DNA from: Phoronis australis
Lineage: Eukaryota > Phoronida > Phoronidae
Assembly (NCBI GenBank): GCA_002633005.1
Contig: NMRA01000327.1
Location: 321,192 to 385,191 of the forward strand
Reading direction: 5' to 3'
DNA: 64,000 nt
The translations under genes and the position numbers were made by a program. A model generated the notes under the pieces. It was not told the origin of the DNA and did no database searches. It saw only the letters and a program-made list of their open reading frames with translations. Shown here one piece after another: positions 16,301 through 28,300 of the stretch; position 1 is the stretch's first letter; the number at the start of each line of letters is the position of its first letter.

Positions 16301-19300
16301 AATTACTTTTCATTGACTAAGTATGATGGCTGGACCTCCTGCAGTAGCCCGGCCCTCGTAAAACTTAGAAAGAATTTTTATACTTTATGTTGAGACGCTA
16401 ACAGCATCTGACTAAATTCTATGGAATAGGCATGAAGTTGTCAACGACCACTAATTACATATATAGACGAAAATTTTGCCACTGAGAATTTTCAAAACAT
16501 ATCGTTAAACCGTTGCCAGCACGGCTGCTCAACACTCAGCCAAGTGAAAGATAAAAGAAAACGATTGTTTTGAACAGTGAAAAGCACGATAAACGATTCT
16601 AGATATCAAAAAATTGAACAGAAGAAGTGTAATTTGGACAAAAAGTGAAATATCTTATGCAATAATCTGATTCTGCCAGTTTGATGACGTCAAAGTGCAC
16701 TTAGTCCGGTTATTGACAGACCAGACCAAGCAAACCTACAAACAAAACTACAGTGTATTCTGCCGTAAAAATCGGCTGATAACTTTCTAGAGATAAGTAG
16801 AAGAGGCAAAGGTTTTGTTGGAGCTGTTGTTTACATTTCAAATAAAATTAATTACTTTTCCATGGTGTCAAGTATGTCATCCGGACCTCCTGGTAGCTAA
16901 CCTGCAGGTTTGATGACGTGAAAGCACACTTGGTCCGGGCGAATGGAGAGACCGGACCAAGTAAATCTGCAATCAAAAAGACAGTGTACTGAGCTGTAAA
17001 AAATGGTTGATAACTTTCTAAAGACACATAGAAGAGATAATGGTTTTGTTGGAGCTGCTTGGTACATGTGAAATGTAATTAATTATTTTTCATTGGCGTC
17101 AACTATGCTGCCTGGACTTCATGGTAGCCAACCCTGCGCCTGCACTCGGTCCAACCAATGACGAGACCCAACCAAGTAATTCTGCAAGCAAAAATGCAGT
17201 GTATGGAGCTGTAAAAATTGCTTGACAACATTCTAAAGACACGTAGAAGAGGTTATGGTTTTGTTCTAAATGCTGGCAGGTTACATTTGAAATGAAATTT
17301 ATTACATTTCATTGAACGTCAATGTCGTGTGAACCTCCTCAACCAGCCCAAGTAAAACTTAAAAGAAACTTCATGCTTTGAGATGCAAACAGCGTCTTGC
17401 TCTGTTGTGTGGATGTGAAGTTGTTAACGATCAGTTGTTACAAATATAGACGAAAATTTTACGACTCAGAATTGTCGAAACATCGAAAGCCTGCTGCCGT
17501 GGTTCCGGCAGCGCCACACTTGAGGTGTCAATTCATGTGAGCAATACAAGAAAAGCAAATTGTTCTTAAACAGTGAAAAGAACAAGAAACTATTTTAGAA
17601 GAAGCGATCTTTGAAGAAAAAATTAAATATTCCAATTCATCGAGTTTGATGACGTCACAGCGCACTCGGTCCGGGTCGTTGGAATACCGGACCAAGTAAA
17701 CCTGCCTGCAAAACTGCAGCGTATTAAGTAGTAAAAATTTTTGATAACTTTCCTAAGACTTGTATCAGAGGTTATTGTTTTGTTGGAGCTGCTGGGTACA
17801 TGCCAAATGAAATTAATTACTTTTTTCATTGCGCCAAGTATGTCCGGTGTCTGAACTACGTACTTGATAGCCAGTGCAACTGTAAAACTTAAAAAGAAAC
17901 TTTAGATTTTGAGACGCTAATGGGGTGTCGGTGACCGTATTCTGTGGAACAAATAAAGGTGTTAATGATCACTTATTAAAAATATAGACAAAAATTTTGC
18001 CACTGAGAATTATCAAAACATCAGTAGTTGCATGCCTCATAGTACTCTAGGCCAGCCCCGACGGCCGGGTGTCCCGGCGGCACTCGCAAAACCAAATGAA
18101 CGATACAAGAAAACGTAATGGTGAAAAGCAGGAAAAACGATTACAAAAATCGAGTTTGTGAACAGAAGAAGGGTCATTGAAGAAAAAGTCAAAGAACTTA
18201 TGAAATATTTCTATTCTGCGAGTTCGATAACGTACAGCCTACGTCACCGAGTGCACCGACCTGTGACAAGACCGGACCAAGTAAACCTGCAAGCTACAGC
18301 ATATTCAGCCGTAAAATCTGGTAAATAACTCTCTAGGGAAAAGCAGATGCAAAGAGTGAAATTATATGTGAAATCTAAGTGTTTGATTTGTCTGCGTTGT
18401 GCATTTTTGGCTCCAGTTCGCCCTGGCTGGCTCGATAACTTAATTACTCTATTATCGGTTTGTTCAAAGGATTAAAATAAAGATTTTTGTCAACCACACA
18501 TATTTTTACACCATATGGGTTACTCAAATGATAAAAAGCCCATAAAAATGAAATTTGGTTTAGAAAAGCTGCATTTGTCAGACCTGTTCACTGTAACACT
18601 ATGGTAAACATTCAGATATCAACGGTACATTGTCACTTGGTCGGAGGTATTTACTTGGTCTGCGAGGTCCGACTGTGTAAGCCAACCAAGTTGGTCTGCA
18701 ACAGTGGTATGTATTGTCATACCAAGAGAGCTCGCCTTGACAATTTCAAGAAGGTATACTGCTGACAGTTGCATTTATGTACACATTGAAGCCTGGAGAA
18801 TACAGACTTGATCAGGGCTTGGGATTTTCCTCTTTTAAGAGTAATTCTTTTTTGGTGTCGATTTCCTCTTATTTGATTTCCAGTTTTCTCTTTTTATCAT
18901 TTTTCGACTTTATTAAATGTTTAGTGCAGGTAAATTTTACAACCAGTTCTGATAATTCGCGGCTCGATGTTCCCTAGGCCCCAGGGGTTCACCCCAGCAG
19001 GCCTTTATGCATCGTAGGTCCTGGGCCTCCAAATGGACGCCCTAGCACTAATCTGAACGCCCTGGCAAGGACGCTCAATGTATCATTTGGACGCCCACTG
19101 TCAATAGGAGCCTTTCAGGTTTGGACTCGCACATTGTAAGGAATACTAGGAAGCCTCTGAAGGCTCACAGTGGGGACTCTTTTTTNNNNNNNNNNNNNNN
19201 NAACGCGTCGGAATCATGGACGCCCTGGAATATTGGGAACCCCATTTTGGACACCCTATTTTCAAAATCATGGATAAAGGCCTGCACCCCAGTCTCCGCT

Positions 19301-22300
19301 GCTGCCAATTTTCAGTCAGCCTGTGTCGTAGATATTTTATACTCGAATGGGAAGGATTTTGTTCCAGCTGAAACTAGCCAATGAAGAAACAAAATTATTC
19401 GGGAGGGTTAAAAAGGTAGGTGGAAGCAATATTCACAAACTTAAGGGAATTCTTAAAAATCCGAGAGCTTCCCACCTAAAGCGAATTAGCAACACCACTG
19501 TCATGTTCCTCTGGCTTTATTTTTTTGAATATATGTTTTATCTAGAGCACTGCAGACAGAAACTTAGCGCGGCAGATGGCATTGCTGAAGTCGTATGTAT
19601 TCAAGGTAGTTTTGCAAACATGGGAAGAAAATAAAGTGACAAAGCGTTCAAGGTATTACATTTTGAAGCAAATCCATGACCCGTGACAATAATTTGTTAC
19701 TTGTATTATAATTCACATTGCCAAACCACGGTCTCCGACACTGTCGTTGCATTCTTTGTTATCATCAATTTTTATCTAAAAATGGGTAATCGCGTGTTTC
19801 CTTAGCACTGGGTGCGTAATCATCAATCTTCAAAAGTCGGAGATGGGCACTTAACTAAGAGGTGGGCTCTTAACTGGAAATCTTCAAAAATCGCAGGGGG
19901 GGTGGTTAACCGAGCACTGTGGGCGGTTAAATCGAAAATCCACCTAAAGTAGGGGATGGGGAGTTAAGTGAACATGGGTGTTAACCCGAACGTTTACGGT
20001 AGATGTCTCTATAGGGCCTTTCATACTAACGTTGACGCGCCGATGGTTTGGGGAGTTGCGGTCAGTATGAACGCTTAACTCCGGTCCTGGATCACAGTTA
20101 ACAGCTCCAGTTAACATCGCAGTTAACAGGTGGATTTAATAGCGCAGCGTCGACGCTGCGGTGCCGTATGAATGCTTAACTTTGGTGCAATTGAAGTTAT
20201 CGCCAGATGCCACTGTTATCGTCAACAGTTACAGGGTAGTGTCGTCACTAATAGCTGCTTATATTTTGCTCTAATAATAACCAATCGATTTAAAACTAAG
20301 TTTAATGTCACTTAGCACCTGTGCATGTTTCCAAATTGAAACATAGAAAAAACATCTTAGCGTGCAACACTACCTTGCGATAACTGCGATGACGACAGTG
20401 GCACCCACCGCTTACTTCGATGTTCATTAAGTACCTAAGCCAGTATAAACGGTCTTGTTTACTGCACTGTTTACGTCAAGTTAAGTCAATATGAAAGGGC
20501 CTTATGAAAAAAGCACAAGTTTCGAATATTGGGCTTGAGTGGCCCACGATTTGATATTGCCATCAGTTAGTGCCATGTTACGTGGATGTTCTTGGTGATC
20601 TTCATCTATTAAAATACTGTATTTTGTTAAGTTTGTTTTCAAGTAATTCACTATTTCAGATCTGACGTGAGCATGATGAATGTCAGTGCCATAAACAACT
20701 AATCGTATGCAACGGAAAAAACAGTTACCATCAGGAACAACATTTGTTGTTTGTAGCGTGAACCATTGATTTCAGTTATATTTTGTAGAATGATGTGAAA
20801 GCCTTTTTTCTAACTTGGAATTTTGTCTCTTCATTAGTTCAGATTCCTTATGGATTTTGAAGTTTAGTATTTCCTTTTGAGTTTCTTCACTTAGATTTTG
20901 GATGTAACTGTGTGACAATTCGTTTTCATTATGCCAAATATCACGTTTGATTTTACTTTATTTCTGTTTCTGTTGACAAAGGATATGATTATGTCCGAAA
21001 ATTTTAATTGATCCATTATCATTGTTTTATTTACCTATATATATTCTTCGTTTTGATACAACAGAAAAATGTCTGATTTTGAAATGCATATTAAGAAATG
21101 AATTTTTAAAGCAGTATGTATTTCAATAAAGAATATATTAGTCACATAGATGTACTGATTTGGATGACTGGCGAGTAAGTTTGAGCAATGCAGATGTCTT
21201 TCAGTACAAGGGAAAAATGTATGATTGTCATTAATACCATTGGACAATTAACGGACAGCATCATCATTGAATAAAAGCTTGTGCTGGTCAATAATTATGT
21301 TTACTCTGCGCGTGTAAGCGCAGAGTACTGTTGTTCCTGGGTTTTCTTCACTTTTATTACTCTGCGCGTGTAAGCGCAGAGTACTGTTGTTCCTGGGTTT
21401 TCTTCACTTTTATTCTTATTTTCTTATTCTTCTTCCGACCAACTTTGAGGCTTAATAACTCCAAATTGGGTGCAGGTACGGTCTTTAAATTCAGCATATG
21501 ACTTTTGACAGTATATAAATTTTGATTGGTTATAAAATGATATTCCATATTGCACCGGAAGAGGTCGTTTGGTACAAAGGTCATATAATTTTCAAAATGT
21601 TACTCCTTCATATTTAAAGCTATCTTTTTCAAATTCGGTGCACAGGTATAAGTCCACATGACAATTTAAAAAATTACTTTTCTAAGTAATCGGGTCATCC
21701 AATCAGGTGAAATAGGTCAAAGGTCATTAGGTGCAAACTAAAATTTTGAGCTAGACACTTCAAATTGACAGGTCTGATTGCCACAGGTAAATCAAATCGG
21801 AATCCAAAGTTTCAGGTCATTTAGTGCAAACATGGGGTCATTAGGTGCATTTCTCTTCTGAAAATTTGACCTTTTCAATCAGCAAGTATTCTGATGTGTC
21901 AACCGTTAGACAACTGTGATTCTCAGCGTTAAACACATTTTCCATGGGCTTTGCAATAATTCTCCTAAAGATGCTTAAAATGCACCGGATAAGGTCAATT
22001 AGTGCAAAGGTCATGTAACGTTCAAAATGTTATATCTCTTATGTTTTTCAAGGAATTCTTTTCAATTTCAGCACACTGGTGTAAGTCAACATGCCAACTG
22101 AATACCCTACTTTATTTTGCATTAAGCCTAACCAATCAGAAAGAATAGGCCAAAGGTCATTGAGTGCAAACTAAAATTTTGAGCTAGAGACCTCAGAATT
22201 ACGTATCTGTTTACTAAGTGCGATTGAGTTTGAATTCTAAATTTTCAGGTCATTTGGTGCACCCATGGGGTCATTAGGTGCATTTTTCTTCTGAAAGTTT

Positions 22301-25300
22301 GGCACTTCATTCATCTTGTATTCTGAAGTGCTTAAAGTAAAACATCTGTGATTTTTAGCATTAAGCACACTTTTAATCGAGTTAACAATTACTCCCTCAT
22401 CGGGGCTCATAGTGCACCGGAAGAGGTCAATTAGTAGAAAGGTCATCAAAAATTTAATATGTAATTTCTCCTACAATTTTAAAGAATTCCTTTTCATATT
22501 GGTAAACGGGTTGCTGTCAGTAACTTCCCATAATAATTCTAGTAATACGCACGCGCAGAGTCCGTTATTGTCACGCCGTGACAATAATCTTTCTAGTTCT
22601 TCTTATTCTTATTCTTATTCTTCTTATTTTTCTTATTCTTCTCCCGACCAACTTCAAGGCTTAATAACTCCAAAATGGGTGCAGGTACGGTCTTTAAATT
22701 CAGCATATGATTTTTGACTGTACATAAATTTTGATTTGTTATATAATCATATTCAATGTTGCACTGGAAGAGGTCGTTTGGTGCAAACGTCATGTAATTT
22801 TCAAAATGTTACTCCTCCTTCAGTTTTAAAGTTATCTTTTTCAAATTCGGTGCACAGGTATAAGTCAACATGACAATTTAAAAAAATACTTTTCTAAGTA
22901 ATGGAATCATCCATTCAGATAAAACAGGTCAAAGGTCATCAGGTGCAAACTAAAATTTTGAGCCAGACACTTCAAGTTCACAAGTCTGATTGGCACAGGT
23001 AATTCAATTCGAAATCCAAAGTTTCAGATCATTTAGTGCAAACATGGGGTCATTAGGTACATTTTTCTTCAGAAAATTTCTCCTTTTCATTCACCAAGTA
23101 TTCTGATGTGTCAACCGTTAGACAACTCTGATTCTCAGCAATAAATATACTTTTCACGGACTTTGCAGTTAATTCTACTAAAAGGGCTTCTAATGCACTG
23201 GATAGGGTCAATTAGTGCAAATGTCACCTACAATTGAAAAGGTTATTTCTCCTATATGTTTCAAGGAATTCTCTTCAATTCTAGCACATTGGTGTAAACC
23301 TATATGCCAGTGAAATACCCTACTTTACTAAGCAATAGGGCCACCCAATCAGGAAATAGGTCAAAGGTCATTGAGTGCAAACTAAAATTTTGAGCTAGAC
23401 ACTTCAAATTCACAAGTCTGATTGGTACGTCTAATTCAATTCGAAATACGAATTTTCAGGTCATTTAGTGCAACCATGGGGTCATTAGGTGCATTTTTCT
23501 TCTGAAAATTTGTCCTTTTCATTCACCAAGAATTCTGATGTGTCAACCGTTAGACATCTGTGGTTCTCAGCATTAAACACACTTTTCACAGGCTTTGCAA
23601 TAATTCTCCTCATGAAGACGCTTATAATGAACCGTATAGGGTCAGTTAGTGCAAAGGTCATCGAACGTTCAAAATGTTATATTCCCTACATTTTTCAAGG
23701 AATTCTTTTAAAGTTCAGCACACTGGTGTAAGTCACCATGCCAATCGAAAGCCCTATTTTACTACACAATATGCCTAACCAATCAGAAAAATAGTACGAA
23801 GGTCATTGAGTGCAAACTAACATTTTGAGCTAGAGACTTCAAAATTAAATATCTGTGTAGTAAATGTGATTCAGTTTGAATTCTAAATTATCAGGTCATT
23901 TGGAGCACCCATGGGGTCATTAGGTGAATTTTTCTTCTGAAATTTTGACCAATTCATTCACCAAGTATTCTGATGTGTCAACCGTTAGACAACTGTGATT
24001 CTGAGCATTAAATATACTTTTCACCGACTTTGCTATAGTTCTACTAAAAGGGCTTGTAATGCACTGGATAGGGTCAATTAGTGCAAAGGTCATCTACTTT
24101 TGAAAAGGTTATTTCTTCATCAGTTTTTCAAGGAATTCCAGCACATTGGTGTAAACCTACATGCCATTGAAACACCCTACTTTTAAGGAAAGAACTTAAA
24201 TTATAAACTCCAAAGCTCATAAAGTTTGGTAGGCGCAGCTGCTCATATTGGTATGCCATGTACGCCAAAAGATTTTTTGCAAATTGCACTTCAATCTAGC
24301 TAAATCACGTAAGTCACACTGCTTTCAGTACATTTCAAAGGCATACCGATTCATCTGGAGGCCGAAATTAGAATAAGGCCTTTTATTCTCGTAAATATGA
24401 GACTGACTTTTTTTCCTTGCAGTGATAGAATGGTACTCCTGTTACCAACAAAAATTAAAACCGTCAGCGACTTAAGTCACTTTCCCATAAGAGGCAAAAC
24501 TTCATTTTTACCGAAATTCCGGTAAGTGGGAAATGTTATCTCCGGTAGTTAATCTGCAAGTAATGCTTCGCTGAAAATAGTGGGATTTAAAAGCAAAACT
24601 TTGGTACTTACCGAAGCTTTGTTACTCACCTAATCTTCGGTGTAGTGGGAAAGGTCAGGGCGAAACTTCACCGAAGTTAACGGTAGAGGTCACGGTAATG
24701 ATATACGATCATGCGAGACTTTCAAAATGTGTTCTTTGTTGTTGTAGCGTAGACAACGTGCCCTCAAAAGACACACGTAAATAAATAAAAGAAAGGTTAT
24801 CTGATGAAGAATGACAGTGATCATTTCCATTTACACTCGCAAATGGCAGAATGATTTTCACAGTCTCAAACCCAGTACTCAATATTCGTTTGAGAGCATG
24901 ATTGAACTGTGTCATCTGTTATCTTAGCAATAACTTCGATATCCCTGTCTAGTCAAAAAGGTAAGCAAAGTTGCAGTGAAGCTTCGGTAAACCGAAGTTC
25001 CTCTAATGGGAAAGCACCAATTAAGAAAAGACCTCAGAGTTTGTAAGCCAACCCTAAATTCTGCGTGGTGCATGAACGCTTTGCCTATGACTAGAGGTGC
25101 TGGCAACAATTGTTTTCCTCAATGAGAAGGGCCTCCTTGATATGAAAAAATTTAGCTATAATAAAAAACTATGATAAACAACCAGGAGAATGATGATCGT
25201 ATGATCAGGATTTTCCTCTAGAGGGAGGCTTCTTTACTTGACGAAACGTATCATTTCATGAAATTAGGAAATGAACAGCAATTGGTTTCATCATTAGGGC

Positions 25301-28300
25301 CCCGTGCGAAATCAGACCAGCTTAAGATGAAAGAATTTCGAACAGAAAACGGCAAAACATGGCAATTAATGTCGTGATTGTGGTTCTGTTACCTTTGACA
25401 CCTTCCTGATATTACAACAGTCATTTTCAAACTTATTCTGTGTTTTTACCACTAAGACTACGACAAGCATTTTTATAAACATTTTTTGTTGCCTGCCTGC
25501 TATCGTCTCGACTTCTGCAGTTGTGTACCAGATTGTTTACGATGTTAACACGTTCTTTAACAGTGTATGGTGGATTACGAAACCGCTGTGAATGACCATC
25601 TGAACTGGCATTGTGTGAAAGGGCATAATTAACGACATATGTCATTTAGTGAGTGGGCTGACCCTGCTCCAGTATTTCTGATTTTGGGATAAGTAACGTT
25701 GTTTTGATTGTGTTTTACAGTTAATCGTCCAAAACTTGAGATTGTTGAGGAACCCTGTGCTGCTGGACATCGCTTCAGATACAGCAGTGAGAAGAGTACA
25801 CACGCTGGTATCCTGTATGGGGAAAGAAGTAGAAAGAATGAACCATCTTACCCAACTATTAAGGTGTGATATAGTTATATGTCTTGTAAAATAGTAAAAC
25901 TAGTAAAATTAAAATGACGAGCGTCGGTACTAAAATATATTAAAATATCCCTACGTATCGAGCAGTGCGCTCTTTCTCAAGGGTGTGCTACAGACATATA
26001 TGTTTTGTGAATTTGATGAAGGTTAACTTTATAGAAAGCTCGAATAAATGAGACTCTACCATGATTTTTGTGTGTCGTTTTGTCACTATTAATTAATAAT
26101 ATGATTTTATAAATAAAGATTCACTTTTAAGTGTCAGTTTATATTGTGAATTAGTTAAAGGAGAATGCCACCCGATTTAATTAGTGTTTTTTGCCGTCTT
26201 AATCGGTCTATATCCACATCGCCTCGCATACGGTCAACCTTACCTTGCCAAGAAGTGTCGCGTTAACCTGTGAGGAAGGTGAGAAACGACGCTAGCGACG
26301 TCAGTGGTTCATATGCAGAGTGAATGCCGCTATGTTGCGGTGCATCGTCCCCGCTTGTCCGAACTAAGCAGGTGCGAGGAAAGCGGGTATATCGTTTTTT
26401 TTACTTCCTCGAGAGTCCGAAATGCTTAGGAAGTGGCTCATGGTAGTAAAGAATGAAATGTACGCTGTAAATAGCAAGTATGAGGCCGTCAAACATCTCC
26501 GTGTCTGTGGCCTGCAGACGTCGAAAGTGCCTGATGAATGCCGGCTTACCAAATAACTCCATACGTTCCGTTGTCTGAGCTTGTTCACGGCGCCTCTCTA
26601 GTATTTCTTCATCACTGTATTCCTGTTCGAATTGATAGCCTGTAAAACTTAACGATCCACCTGCGAAGTCAGTACTGAGCCCTAGTTCGTCGTCGGGATT
26701 GTGAGTTGCCATGTTGGCGTTTATTACTGAGCGTTCTGTTTCAAAATGAATTATTCTCACCCTAACCAATACTTATATAAAACTGAAACAAAATCAGTCT
26801 CAGATGTAATTTGAAATGCCTTTGGAATGTTCATGAGTGCAAATGATTTGAGAAGCCAGCAATGAATAAATCACTGCGTTGCCGGCTTTAGGTGCAATAA
26901 AACTAATTGACGGGACACCGTGCCTGAGCTCATGCTAATTTAGTGTTTGCTGGCAGAAACTGTTGTGAAACAGCTCGATTTCCATCCCACGGCCTGGTGT
27001 TAGGGGAATCTTTATTTACATAATTTACATTACTCAAATAATGATTGTCTATGCACAACTTCTGCCCTGACGGTGCTGTGGTCATAGCGGAACCTGAATT
27101 CGCGGCCCCCGACGAGTAAGTAGATTTGCAGTTTCGTGGCTAACTCACCAACATAATCACGTGCACATTACTTTGGCTCACAAGTATAGTATTTTCTTGA
27201 CTGGAAGTTTAGCTACCACTGAACTTTGGCTGGTTTATGTTCGTGATGTCTGATCAGTTTCCGAGCCACTGGCCGGGATAACGCCAGTCAATCCGGCCGG
27301 CCGCGACGGGTCTGATCGGACTCAGCTTCCAAGTCACTGGCCAGGATAACGATCAATGTCAGTCCGGCCGCGACGGGCCTGATCGGGCTCCGAGCCCCTG
27401 GCCAGGATAACAAGCGTTTTGTGTGTTTAGAACTCAAAAAATCACAAGTCTAAACAACACAGATCTAGGTTCTCCTGTCTGTATCACACGGAAAATACTT
27501 CGAAATTATCTCCGAACAGACCCCCAATGAAACTCCTTCTACGGACATTGGCCTGCCGAACTTTGTAGGCTACGGTGTGTCCAAATACCAATATATCCGT
27601 AAGAGCGAAATAAAACAACACGTTTTTGTAAGACCTCGGTGTATTTTTAAGGGTTTCACATCGAAGTTTGATGATTTGTTGGTGTTAAACGATGACTTCA
27701 AGTGATAAGCTGACACCAGTAACCCGTGTTGTTAACTGCTGAACAGACTGTGTGTGAAACCGATGACGTCATTGGATAATTTCAACACCTCTGTCTGCCG
27801 TCAGGTGTCAGGTAACACAACCGTGCGTGTCGTTATGGAGTAGAACTACTCAATCTAATTTGATAGAAATTAGGTTGTTTTTTGGGTGGCATGCTCCTTT
27901 AATATGCCAAAAGGAAGAGCTTACTACGGACTTATGTAACTTGAAATAAAGTCCGTTCCAGATCAAAATCTCCTGTTGCTAATACATATCCTTCAAGGTT
28001 TGCACAACTTTGCTGAACTTTCAAGTGCCAAGTATGGTCTCAACAGACTGCCAGTCCTTTGCAAACCCAGAAGTCACTTCTTTCTCATCAGAGTAAGGAA
28101 CAAGTTGAGATCAATTTTACATCAGTATGTGGTCTCAGTTAAAAATTATTCGATGGAACATGGGTTAATAGCCTCTTTCACAAGCCTTGTATTCTTTGAC
28201 ATGCCCCTAGTGTGTTTTTTTTAAATCTTGATGTTAAAGGGACGTTTCTCTTTACTCACCACCTAATACTGACATTGTCCACTTGAAGGAGAATGCCACC

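Noticed and set aside
22412-22717. 101-codon ORF rich in Ser and Tyr
   Set aside because: It is a translation of the TTCTTATTCTT tract in the hairpin-ended repeat element.
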